Program-made: the position numbers and the translations under genes | In this document: piece by piece, positions 1-9,032 of the stretch | How the letters are laid out: each line of letters begins with the position of its first letter | How positions within the stretch are numbered: the stretch's first letter is position 1 | Assembly (NCBI RefSeq): GCF_003130205.1 | Contig: NZ_NRDF01000001.1 | Coordinates: 310,001-374,000 of the forward strand | Direction: 5' to 3' | Source of the DNA: Aggregatibacter actinomycetemcomitans | Lineage (GTDB): Bacteria; Pseudomonadota; Gammaproteobacteria; Enterobacterales; Pasteurellaceae | DNA length: 64,000 nt | The notes under the pieces: model-generated | Databases searched by the model: none | Seen by the model: only the letters and a program-made list of their open reading frames with translations | What the model was told of the DNA's origin: nothing

Positions 1-110
1 ATCAGCATAATTCATCAGTCAAAATTCTCATTTTTTACTTTTAGTTAAAAATAGTATATAATAACCGTCATTATTTACTTATTTTTAATGATTTACAGGA
101 GAATGAATTA

Positions 111-371
111 ATGACGAACCAACGTTTTATTACGATTTTAAGCTGGGTTGCCACTTTTACCGCCGTGTGTATGTACGTGTCTTATCTTGAACAAATCGGC
201 ATGAATCTCGACGGTGTAAAAGGCGGAACATTACAACCGCTGGCAACGGCGATAAATTGTAGTTTGTGGGTGGCTTACGGGTTATTAAAAAAAGAACGGG
301 ATTATCCTGTAGCACTTGCCAATTCACCGGGCGTAATTTTAGGATTAATTAGCTTTGCCACGGCGCTATAA
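111..371 (+). CDS. SemiSWEET-type small sugar transporter
   Basis: An 86-residue, strongly hydrophobic protein with three predicted membrane segments (about residues 5-25, 38-58 and 65-85). This is the size and layout of a bacterial SemiSWEET (half-SWEET, PQ-loop superfamily), which dimerises to form a sugar facilitator in the inner membrane. An LQP sequence sits where the family has its PQ motif, near residue 42. The ATG is preceded by AGGAG with good spacing. It appears monocistronic and is followed by a GC-rich palindrome (about 419-431). The family assignment is by pattern; the substrate cannot be told from sequence. Confidence 0.75.
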   Translation: MTNQRFITILSWVATFTAVCMYVSYLEQIGMNLDGVKGGTLQPLATAINCSLWVAYGLLKKERDYPVALANSPGVILGLISFATAL

Positions 372-516
372 AATACAACAGATAAAACGCCTAAAAAGAT
401 GACCGCACTTTGAACTGCCCCCTTAAGGGGCATCACAATCAACTAATTAATACACAGATATATTATTCAATTTTAATCAAATATCAAAAATGCTAATCTC
501 TATTAAATTAGAAATT
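372..516. other. Intergenic region with small palindrome
   Basis: The gap between the converging SemiSWEET gene and the AAA+ gene holds one uptake-signal word (ACCGCACTT, near 402) and a short perfect palindrome, GCCCCCTTAAGGGGC, at about 418-432 with no T-tract. No coding potential was seen. Confidence 0.5.
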
Positions 517-3087
517 TTATAATGTCTTATCAGAAGTATTTATGTAACTATCATCTTTAAAATAAGGATCTAATTTAGAAAGTTCAACCTTATCAAAAAT
601 ACTAAAAGTAACTTTGGTGTTTTCTTTAAGTATATTTTTAGATTCAACACATAAGTTATTGTGTTTCCCTATAATTAAACTTGCTATTTGAGGAGTAATT
701 CTTTGATATTCAAAAATATATCTCATTAATATTTCATTATAGTCACTAGAAATAATATATGCTGCCAATATTAAGGTTGTGTAGTTAGTAATGATTTTAT
801 TTCTTATATATCCGTCTAATGGGGTATAAAAATTTATAATTTTTTTATATCTATCAGGCTCTATAAATTTTAGAATTTGCAAATCACCTATTGAATTAGG
901 ATAAGTACTTTCTGTGGACTCTATAAATTTATCAATATAACTATCAAATAACTCTTTGTAGAGTTTTTCTTTATTACTTTCAAAAAGGATTAATAGCGCT
1001 GTAGATAGTATATTCTTTTCAAAAAAAACCAACTCTTTCGATTTATAACCTTCAGATAAACTTGAAATGTTAGGCTCACTATCAAGAAGTATTCTCAAGC
1101 AGTCCAGACTTTCCTTAAAGATTTTTTTCAACTCTAAAAATGAATCGCACAATAGGCATTTTTCTAAAGAAAAATATCTACTTGAAAGAACTATATAATG
1201 CATAACTTCATTCCTAGAATTCATTAATAATATTTGTTCTCTCTTAATTTTTTTATTTTCTCTTAATATTTCAATAGTGCGATTAATGTTATAATCATAT
1301 TTATTTATAATAATGTCCAATACTAAATCAAATGAAACATTAGGATTATCTAATAAAATTAATAGAATATCATCATAGTCTTTATCTTTTATATCTAATT
1401 GTAATTTCCAGTTTATTAAACTTGAAGGACAATTAGGGTTTGAGAATACAGCTTTTCTAACCTCTAAATTTTCATCTTTTGCTAGTTTCTCTAATATTTC
1501 TTCAGTTGCATCCTCATTCTTAGCAACCCTTAAGCGTTCTAAATAACTAGTATTTTCTGCCATCTTAATCAGTTGTGTAATACTTAAATCATCATTCTCC
1601 GATGCTGATGATAAATATAACTCATCAAATTTTTTCTCATATTCACCCACTTTATCTTTTAAGGTTTTACGCAATGGCGTGGTTTTTCGAATAGCTTCTA
1701 ATAATAAATCTTGCGTGAGGATTTTATCATTGCTAATAAAGGCGTTTTTCACCGCGTCAAAAATGGCATTTTCAATATCGGCACCGGCATAGTCGCGACA
1801 TTCATTAGCAAGAGCATCAATATCAAATTCGCTCGCCTTTTGTTTCGCTTTGGCAAGATGAATTTCAATGATTTTTTTACGCTCTTTTTTGGTTGGGAAT
1901 CCCACGTAGAAAATCTCATCAAAACGTCCTTTTCGTAATAATTCCGGTGGCAATGCGGTGATGTCGTTGGCGGTAGCAATAATAAACACCGGGGCGATTT
2001 TCTCTTGCAACCACGTTAAGAAGTAACCGAGCAAACGGGAGCTGACCTCAGAGGCGTTATTGCCCGACATTCCCACAAAGGCTTTTTCCAATTCATCCAC
2101 CCACAACACGCAAGGGCTAATGATTTCCGCCATTGCCAACGCTTTACGCATATTGGTTTCACTTTCACCCACATATTTGCCAAGCAACGAACCAATATCC
2201 AACCGCAACAAGGGCTGTTGGAACAATGCCGCAGCCGCTTTTGCCGTAAGCGATTTACCACACCCCGGCATCCCTGCAATCAACGTGCCTTTCGGGGCTT
2301 TTACGCCAAATTCTTTCGCTGCTTGTAAGTTTTTCACAATATAACTTTGATCTTGCAACCACGCTTTCAGTTTTTCCAAACCACCAATATCGTCAATGGC
2401 TTCATTCACTTTCACCATTTCCAACACGCCGCTTTTCGCGATAATTTGCTCTTTTTGTTGCTGAATTTCGGCGAGAATGGCTTTTTCATTTTCGGCTTTT
2501 AATTCGCCATATTTATTTTTAAGCAGGCGTAATAATTGCTGAATATCTAATTCATTTAAGCCTGAAAGTGCGGTAGATAATCGATCCGTTAATTCATTTG
2601 CAATATTTTCTGTGTTTAACACCACCTGAATTTGGCTTTGATCAGGTAATGGCAATTCAATTAATGTCACAAGCGGTTCAATTTCATTCGGTAAATACAC
2701 ATCGGCAGACTATAAAATTACCGCACTTTCGCCTTGATATTGATTGAGCGTATCTAATAAATATTTTAACCGAGCCAATGCTACAGAGTTATTTTCCAAC
2801 CCAAGTTTGGCGTCTTTAATAAGAATAAGGGTATTTTCTAAATCTTCGTGGCGGAGGTGGTTTAATATTTTTTCAAAACTATTTAGGTTTTCATCAAATA
2901 CTTCTTTATTTTTAAAGTTTACTCTACCGTAAGCAAGGTTATATTCGATCACGTTAAAATTAAGTGATGTTGCCACTTCTTGCACCAAATAATCGGCACG
3001 AGATAATTCCGTTGTTTTTAAATAAAAGGCAGTATAACCAGCCTGAATATATTCAACCAGTTGTTGTGTTAGATGTTGTTTTTCCAT
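517..3087 (-). pseudogene. Ycf46-like AAA+ ATPase split by in-frame TAG
   Basis: Two open frames in the same register (2710-3087, 125 aa; 517-2700, 727 aa) are separated only by TAG at 2710-2712. Read together they give about 855 residues. The first 125 residues look like the N-terminal domain of Ycf46-type ATPases. The second part opens with the expected continuation, then a AAA+ module: Walker A GMPGCGKS (residues 143-150 of the second part), Walker B VLWVDELEK (about 198-206) and an arginine-rich LLRKGRFDE segment (about 254-262). From about residue 365 onward the protein is Ile/Leu/Asn-rich and starts with an LRV/HEAT-like stretch (NLEVRKAVFSNPN). The DNA there (517-1600) is clearly more AT-rich than the AAA part, suggesting a variable or acquired effector/sensor domain. 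If the TAG is real the product is truncated, unless it is read through or translation restarts at GTG 2700. It is the last gene of a leftward operon. Confidence 0.7.
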
Positions 3088-3131
3088 GTTGTTCTCTATG
3101 AAGATTTTTATTTCATACGATGCGATATTTT

Positions 3132-3190
3132 GTAGGGTGCAACTTGTTGCACCGTTGGGTTATATTTTGGTGCATCAAGATGCACCCTAC
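3132..3190. repeat. Double-hairpin intergenic repeat (GTAGGGTGCA)
   Basis: The 59-bp element begins GTAGGGTGCA and ends with its reverse complement TGCACCCTAC. Inside it are two shorter hairpins (GGTGCAAC/GTTGCACC and GGTGCATC/GATGCACC). It lies between the glycine-zipper gene and the AAA+ gene of one operon. It could be a mobile palindromic repeat or an RNA-processing or terminator-like structure that sets the ratio of the two products. Confidence 0.7.
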
Positions 3191-3214
3191 GACTGTTTTT
3201 CTACCAAATGGCAA

Positions 3215-3661
3215 TTAAAGTCTAAAGAAACTCGCAACAGCTCTTACACCACTTTTAAGACCTCTTGATACAACAGAAACCACCGCTTTCGCCGTATCTT
3301 TCACAGTATCAATCGCTTTATCTGCCACTTTTTTGGCTATTTTTGCTACCGGTTTTACCACTTTATCACTTACCCAAGCCCCTGCTTTTTCACCGATAAT
3401 GCCACCAATCGCACCGCCAATGACAGTTCCTGCAGGACCAAGAATTGAACCTGCAAATGCACCCACTTTAGCACCGAACTTCGCCCCATATTTGCGTAAA
3501 AATAAATCAGCTTTTCGTTCTACATTCGTGATCGCTTGGGCGACAACAAATTTTGCTTTTTCTGCGGCAACATCGGCTGCAGTTAAAATGCCACGTTCTA
3601 CTTTATCGAGTATGCGAATATCGTTCCAACCGTCAGCTACACTAAGAGCAAAATCCTGCAC
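3215..3661 (-). CDS. Glycine-zipper protein of unknown function
   Basis: A 148-residue protein with no recognised family. Its centre (about residues 60-95) is a Gly/Ala-rich glycine zipper with repeated GxxxG spacing (AGSILGPAGTVIGGAIGGIIG), the type found in membrane-inserting or pore-forming peptides. The flanks are Lys-rich and helical (VAKIAKKVADKAIDTVKDTAK). The proposed start is GTG at 3661, a few bases past the stop of the upstream gene, so the two are probably translationally coupled. The neighbours are a coiled 271-aa protein upstream and a AAA+ ATPase downstream. A membrane-acting effector handled by the ATPase is possible but is only inference. Confidence 0.65.
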   Translation of the reverse strand: MQDFALSVADGWNDIRILDKVERGILTAADVAAEKAKFVVAQAITNVERKADLFLRKYGAKFGAKVGAFAGSILGPAGTVIGGAIGGIIGEKAGAWVSDKVVKPVAKIAKKVADKAIDTVKDTAKAVVSVVSRGLKSGVRAVASFFRL

Positions 3662-3666
3662 TCGGC

Positions 3667-4482
3667 TTACATTGCTCCTGCTTTGCCGACTGCTTTTTCA
3701 AGCACTTCTAAGCCACTAAAGGCATTTTTGATCCAGCCTTTTTTAGCTGACACCACTACGCCGCCGGAAATGGCAACTTGTATGCCTTTGTTTTCTGCAG
3801 TATCCACCGCACTACGAATAATTTTTTGCAATTCTTCTGCGTGAGAAAGATTTTCTTTGCCTAAAAACGCATTAGCAAGGCGTGAACCGGCACTTTTTAT
3901 TCCCCAAAATGCAAGATTTAAATTTGCATTGAGCTTGGCGCATTGAATGGTTTTCTCATTAAGTGGTTTTTCTTCAAAAGAGACATCAATCACTTCACCC
4001 GTTAAAAAGCCAAATTGCTTGCGATTTGCTTCTGCTAAAGAAGCATCCACTTCTTGCGATAACTCATTGACATCAATTTGATAAGTTTCTGCCACTTGGT
4101 TGAGTTTCTTTTGGTAGAAACTTTCGAGGGTTTTGCGCTTATCTAAATATTTTTGCAGTTCGACTTGATTAGCTACAAGGTTTTCAATCGTGCTGATAAT
4201 AGTGTTGACTGTGTCAATTTTTTCTTGTTCGCTTTCCCAAATCTCAGGATATTGATCAAAACGGGATTTTAGCCATTGATTTATAGGTTGCTGACGACCA
4301 TTATTTAAATAATCATCCACAAATGTATTGATCATTTGTGCGGTATTTTTCTTTGCATTCTCATCGGTAAACAGGGCTTCTTCGGCTTGCTTTGCCAAAG
4401 TGAGTTGAGTTTCATCTTGTTTTAGTGAATCAAAAAGTTGATCGATGTTTTTTTCTTGAAGTGAAGGTTGAAGGTTTTGCAT
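3667..4482 (-). CDS. Coiled, mostly helical protein of unknown function
   Basis: A 271-residue protein that I do not recognise. Residues 1-160 are charged and helix-rich with coiled-coil character. Residues 185-270 contain a more hydrophobic Gly/Ala-rich part ending in AVGKAGAM. It is the first gene of the leftward unit that continues with the glycine-zipper protein (6-bp gap) and the AAA+ ATPase. The C-terminal Gly/Ala-rich portion resembles its neighbour in composition. Confidence is high that it is coding and low for any function. Confidence 0.6.
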   Translation of the reverse strand: MQNLQPSLQEKNIDQLFDSLKQDETQLTLAKQAEEALFTDENAKKNTAQMINTFVDDYLNNGRQQPINQWLKSRFDQYPEIWESEQEKIDTVNTIISTIENLVANQVELQKYLDKRKTLESFYQKKLNQVAETYQIDVNELSQEVDASLAEANRKQFGFLTGEVIDVSFEEKPLNEKTIQCAKLNANLNLAFWGIKSAGSRLANAFLGKENLSHAEELQKIIRSAVDTAENKGIQVAISGGVVVSAKKGWIKNAFSGLEVLEKAVGKAGAM

Positions 4483-4620
4483 AAAATATCCTTAGGTATT
4501 ATAAAAATTGGGCTATTCTAGCAAATATTTCATCTTATTTTATTGGGAAATATAAAAAATATCGGTGAAGATTTTACTAAGTAAAATAGATTAAAAGTGC
4601 GGTCATTTTTCTTGGTGTTT

Positions 4621-5184
4621 TTACACCTCTTGAACCATAAACATATCAAACACCGAATTCACATTTTGTATCAGCGTTTCCACCTGCGGCATTTCGCCTT
4701 TTTCAATAATGTATTTCATGATACCCAGCGTCATGGTGGCGAACAGGTGAGCTTGAAAATCCAAATCCGTTTCTGCTATTTGTGCGGCTTCAGCCTGCAA
4801 ATGTTCAACGTATTTTTCTTTCACTATTTTATGAATATCGTTATATAAATGAATTTTCGGCGTTTCGATTTGACCGATCAGATAAATCAGCTGGTGATGT
4901 TGTTCAAAAAGCGGTTGAACGCTATGAACAAATTCCTTCGTCGGCACGGAGAAACGCTGTTTTAATCGCTCCGTCACCAAGGCTTTAAGCTCTTCCACCA
5001 GGACTTTCGCCACGGCGTTTTTGTTGGCAAAATGTTTATAAAAGGTAGAGCGGTTAATTTGCGTCAGATCTAAAATGTCCTGCACCGTCATGGCGTCAAA
5101 GCCTTTTTCCGTCAACAATGTCAGAAACGCGTCACGAATAAGTTTATCGGTTCTTAATACCCGAACATCCTGATTATTCATCAT
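4621..5184 (-). CDS. TetR/AcrR-family transcriptional regulator
   Basis: A 187-residue protein with an N-terminal helix-turn-helix (about residues 10-55) bearing the TetR hallmarks TVQDI...INRSTFYKHFANK. The C-terminal helical ligand domain is of the DUF1956/TetR_C type. ATG codons at 5184 and 5181 both follow AAGGAG; the second has the better spacing. It is divergent from the yhiI-rbbA-yhhJ export operon and very probably represses it. Two perfect 12-bp direct repeats in the shared intergenic region are candidate operators. Confidence 0.85.
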   Translation of the reverse strand: MMNNQDVRVLRTDKLIRDAFLTLLTEKGFDAMTVQDILDLTQINRSTFYKHFANKNAVAKVLVEELKALVTERLKQRFSVPTKEFVHSVQPLFEQHHQLIYLIGQIETPKIHLYNDIHKIVKEKYVEHLQAEAAQIAETDLDFQAHLFATMTLGIMKYIIEKGEMPQVETLIQNVNSVFDMFMVQEV

Positions 5185-5204
5185 TTCTCCTTAAATTCAC
5201 CGAA

Positions 5205-5246
5205 TTAAGCAACAAATTACGCCTTTTTGTAGGGTTAAGCAACAAA
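5205..5246. promoter_or_regulatory. Two 12-bp direct repeats between tetR and yhiI
   Basis: TTAAGCAACAAA occurs at 5205-5216 and again at 5235-5246, exactly 30 bp apart (about three helical turns). The second copy is part of a small hairpin (AAGCAAC/GTTGCTT). The position between the divergent regulator and the efflux operon suits a regulator binding site, but this is inference. Confidence 0.4.
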
Positions 5247-5328
5247 ACGTTGCTTCTTGGTGGTTGAGCGGATTTTGCCCGCTCTCTATAATCATTCGCA
5301 TAAACCGCGTAAAAGTAAGGATACAGAG

Positions 5329-6299
5329 ATGAAAGCAAAATATTTCGTGTTCGGTTTAATTGTCATCGGTGCCGCCGGTTTTGCCATTTGGAAGAACGGG
5401 CAACTACAAGCCAATGAACTGAGCGGCATTGCGGCTGTTAACGGACGTTTGGAATTAAAACGGCTCGACATTGCCACCCTTTATCCCGGCCGCGTAGAAG
5501 AAATTTTGGTGCAGGAAGGCGACGAGGTGCAACGTGATCAACCGCTGGCACGGCTTTCTTCCGGCATTTCGCAAGCGCAGGTTTCCGCCGCTCAGGCGCA
5601 AAAGAAACGGTAGCCCGCGCCCTTGCGGAAATTGATGCGCGCCAACAACAAGCCAAGGTGGCAAAGTTGGAATTGTATAATGCACAAAAATTGCGTCGTG
5701 ATAATCTCATTTCAAGCAGCGAATTGGAACGTCGCCAATCCGCTTATAAGGCAGCGCTTCTTGCTACCGTGAACACCACGCAGGCGGCAAAAGCCGAAGC
5801 GGAAGCCGCCGTTGCACAGGCGCAGGCACAATTGGAACAAGCGCAATCGCAAAATACCGATATGCTGATTAAAGCGCCGAAAGACGGACGGGTGGAATAT
5901 CAAATTGCGGAAACAGGCAATGTTCTCGGTGCGGGCGGCAAAGTGGTCAGTCTGCTGGATCCGACGGACACTTACATCAATGTCTTCCTTACTGCACCGC
6001 AAATGAACCAAGTCAAATTGGGGGATGAAGCCCGCATCGTGATTGACGGCATGAACGCCGTTTTTCCCGCCAACATTACGTTCGTTGCCAATAATGCGCA
6101 ATTTACCCCGAAATCCGTGGAAACCACGGAAGAACGCGCCAAATTGATGTTCAAGGTGAAATTGCAGCTTCCTGTAGATATTGCGTTGAAATATAAATCT
6201 TTATTAAAAGGCGGCATGACGGGGCTGGGCTATGTGAAATACGATCAGCAGACGCAATGGCCGGCACAGTTAAACGTGAGACTTCCGCAAGGTGAATAA
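5329..6299 (+). pseudogene. yhiI: YhiI-like HlyD membrane fusion protein, frameshifted
   Basis: A periplasmic adaptor of the HlyD family: an N-terminal membrane anchor (residues 4-22), a lipoyl/barrel-sandwich half (VNGRLELKRLDIATLYPGRVEEI), a long Ala/Gln-rich coiled-coil hairpin, then the returning half. The ATG at 5329 follows AAGG. The first frame ends at 5613. The remaining protein continues in another frame, from KETVARALAEIDARQQQ on, to 6299. Restoring one A to the A-run at 5600-5603 rejoins the two, so the lesion is a one-base contraction. The gene is followed after 2 bp by rbbA. If real, the mutation removes the adaptor that links the inner-membrane exporter to the outer-membrane factor. 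Confidence 0.85.
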
Positions 6300-6301
6300 C
6301 C

Positions 6302-9031
6302 ATGACAGCCATTCGACCTGCCGTTACGCTGGAACATCTCTCACATTCATACGGAAAAACTACCGCACTTTATGATGTCAGCCTGCACATTCCCCGTGGT
6401 GCAACCGTCGGCTTAATCGGACCGGACGGTGTGGGTAAATCCACGCTGCTCTCCCTCATTGCCGGGGTAAAAATCATTCAGACCGGCACGGTGCAGGTGT
6501 TTGATTTGAACGTTGCGGAGAAAAAAGCGCGGGATGTGCTTTCCCGCCAAATCGCGTTTATGCCGCAAGGACTGGGCAAAAATCTGTATCTCACCCTGTC
6601 CATCTATGAAAATATCGATTTTCATGCCCGCCTGTTCGGTTTGAATAAACCACAACGGGAAGCCCGTATTCAGCGCTTATTAAACGCCACCGGGTTAGCC
6701 CCTTTTGCCGATCGTGCCGCCGGTAAATTATCGGGCGGGATGAAGCAAAAGCTGAGTCTCTGCTGCGCCTTGGTGCATAGCCCCGATTTGCTGATTTTAG
6801 ATGAACCCACCACCGGCGTGGATCCACTCTCCCGCCGTCAATTCTGGCAATTGGTGGATGATTTACGCCGTGAAGAAGACGGCATGACGGTGATTGTGGC
6901 AACGGCATACATTGACGAAGCGGAACGTTTTGAACATATTCTTGCCATGGACGACGGCAAGCTCATCGCCAACGCGCCCACCAAGCAGGTGATTGCCGAC
7001 ACCCAAAGTCATAATCTGGAAGAAGCCTATGTCAAATTGCTGTCGGCGGAAAACGGCTTGCATATTCCGCCCTTTAAACCCAATGCCGACGAACCGCCGG
7101 TTATCGTCGCCAAAGGGTTAACCAAAAAATTCGGCGATTTCGTTTCGGTGGATAACGTCAGCTTTACCATTCCGAAAGGTGAAATTTTCGGTTTTTTAGG
7201 TTCCAACGGCTGCGGCAAATCCACCACCATGAAAATGCTCACCGGCTTACTGGATCCAACAGAAGGCTCCGCCACATTGCTCGGGCAACCTATTGATGCG
7301 GGCAATATCGACACGCGCAAACGGGTGGGCTATATGTCCCAGGCGTTTTCCTTATATGAAGAACTCACCGTTTATCAAAATCTAGAATTGCACGCCAAAC
7401 TCTATCAAATTCCCCGCGCGCAATGGACGCACTATGTGCAATCGGTCATGGGGCAATTCGATTTGGTTCAGCTTGCCGATGAATACCCTTCCGCGCTGCC
7501 CCTTGGCATTCGTCAACGTTTACAGCTTGCCGCCGCCTGTTTGCATAAACCCGAAGTGCTGATTCTTGATGAACCTACTTCGGGGGTCGATCCCGCCGCG
7601 CGGGATATGTTTTGGGAATACCTGATTAAATTGTCGCGCGAAGACAAAATCACCATTTTCGTCACTACCCATTTTATGAACGAGGCGGCGCGTTGTGATC
7701 GCATTTCCTTTATGCACCGAGGGCGCGTGTTGGCGGTAGGCACACCGGAAACGTTACGTCTTGAAAAGAAAGCCCCGACACTGGAAGAAGCCTTTATCAT
7801 CTATCTGGAAGAACAGGCGGACGACATTACCGCGCCTAAAATGGAGAAAAGCGAAAAAAGTGCGGTGAAAATTTCAGGTGTTTCTACAGATTCGCCGGAA
7901 AAAGGCATGCTGGCGTGGTGGTCGTTGGTGTGGACGTTTGCCGTACGGGAAGGGAAAGAATTATTACGGGATCGCATTCGTTTATTTTTCGCCTTGCTCG
8001 GCCCGGTGATTATGTTGTTTGCCATGGCGTCCAGTATTTCTTTTGACGTACACCCGTCGAATTTTACCGTGTTGGATTATGACAACAGTTCGGAAAGCCG
8101 CCGTTTTATCGAATATTTTGACGGCTCCCGCTATTTTGTACGCCAACCGGATATTCATTCTCCGCAGGAAATTCATCGGGTGTTGCAATCCTCGAAAGTG
8201 AAACTGGTGATTGAAATCCCCCCGGATTTCGGCAAAAAAGTGCTGCAACGACAAATGCCGGAAGTGGGCTTTTTTATCGACGGTGCTTTTCCTTCTACCG
8301 CAGAAAACCTGCGCGGTTCCGTGGTCGGTGCGATAACTCAATATGTACAGGAAACCTTAACGCAACAAGGCATAAACGTGCCGAACAATACCGTGCTGGA
8401 ACCCCGCTTTGTGTATAACCAGGATTTCAAAAGTATTTTCGCCATGACACCGGGCGTGATCATGCTTGCCATGATGTTGATTCCGTCCATGATGACGGCA
8501 TTGGGCGTAGTACGCGAAAAAGAAATCGGCTCCATTATGAATCTATACGGCTCCCCTGCCGGCGCGATGCAATTTTTACTCGGCAAACAACTGCCTTATA
8601 TCCTGTTGGCGTTTATCAGCTATCTGATTATGGTGTGGATTTCGGTGATGGTGTTTAACGTGCCGGTTAAAGGTTCCATGTGGGCAATGACGTTAGGCGC
8701 GCTTTTTATCATTACCGCCTCAACGGCGTTCGGGCTGTTCGTTTCCAGTTTTGTGAAATCGCAAATTGCGGCGATTTTCGCCACGGCGATTATCGTGATT
8801 ATTCCGACCATGAACTTCTCCGGCATGCTCTACCCGACGTCCACCTTGCCGTCCCATGTTTATATGATGGCGCAATTGTTCCCCGGCTATTGGTTTTTGC
8901 TTATCTGTTTAGGCGGTTTCACGAAAGGATTGGGCTTTATGGATTTTCTCAGCAGCTACGGCGCATTGTTGGTAATTTATACCGTGTATTTCTGCGGTGC
9001 GGTCGCCCTGCTCAAAAAACAGGAGAAATAA
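6302..9031 (+). CDS. rbbA: RbbA-type ABC exporter, two ATPases fused to a permease
   Basis: 909 residues, matching E. coli RbbA/YhiH in length and layout. The first ATPase has Walker A GPDGVGKST (40-48), signature LSGGMKQ and Walker B LLILDEPTTGVD. The second has Walker A GSNGCGKST (about 300-308) and Walker B VLILDEPTSGVD, but a degenerate signature, LPLGIRQ instead of LSGGxxQ. From about residue 550 an ABC-2 permease follows, with one N-terminal membrane segment, a large periplasmic loop and five or so C-terminal segments. In E. coli the order yhiI-rbbA-yhhJ is the same. RbbA has also been described as ribosome-associated, so the export substrate is uncertain. Confidence 0.9.
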   Translation: MTAIRPAVTLEHLSHSYGKTTALYDVSLHIPRGATVGLIGPDGVGKSTLLSLIAGVKIIQTGTVQVFDLNVAEKKARDVLSRQIAFMPQGLGKNLYLTLSIYENIDFHARLFGLNKPQREARIQRLLNATGLAPFADRAAGKLSGGMKQKLSLCCALVHSPDLLILDEPTTGVDPLSRRQFWQLVDDLRREEDGMTVIVATAYIDEAERFEHILAMDDGKLIANAPTKQVIADTQSHNLEEAYVKLLSAENGLHIPPFKPNADEPPVIVAKGLTKKFGDFVSVDNVSFTIPKGEIFGFLGSNGCGKSTTMKMLTGLLDPTEGSATLLGQPIDAGNIDTRKRVGYMSQAFSLYEELTVYQNLELHAKLYQIPRAQWTHYVQSVMGQFDLVQLADEYPSALPLGIRQRLQLAAACLHKPEVLILDEPTSGVDPAARDMFWEYLIKLSREDKITIFVTTHFMNEAARCDRISFMHRGRVLAVGTPETLRLEKKAPTLEEAFIIYLEEQADDITAPKMEKSEKSAVKISGVSTDSPEKGMLAWWSLVWTFAVREGKELLRDRIRLFFALLGPVIMLFAMASSISFDVHPSNFTVLDYDNSSESRRFIEYFDGSRYFVRQPDIHSPQEIHRVLQSSKVKLVIEIPPDFGKKVLQRQMPEVGFFIDGAFPSTAENLRGSVVGAITQYVQETLTQQGINVPNNTVLEPRFVYNQDFKSIFAMTPGVIMLAMMLIPSMMTALGVVREKEIGSIMNLYGSPAGAMQFLLGKQLPYILLAFISYLIMVWISVMVFNVPVKGSMWAMTLGALFIITASTAFGLFVSSFVKSQIAAIFATAIIVIIPTMNFSGMLYPTSTLPSHVYMMAQLFPGYWFLLICLGGFTKGLGFMDFLSSYGALLVIYTVYFCGAVALLKKQEK

Positions 9032-9032
9032 C

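Noticed and set aside
3333-3719. 128-codon plus-strand frame opposite the glycine-zipper gene
   Set aside because: It mirrors the Gly/Ala-rich gene on the other strand, with no Shine-Dalgarno and low-complexity composition.
5712-6101. 129-codon minus-strand frame across yhiI
   Set aside because: It is antisense to the second half of the adaptor gene, whose conserved protein sequence explains the open frame.
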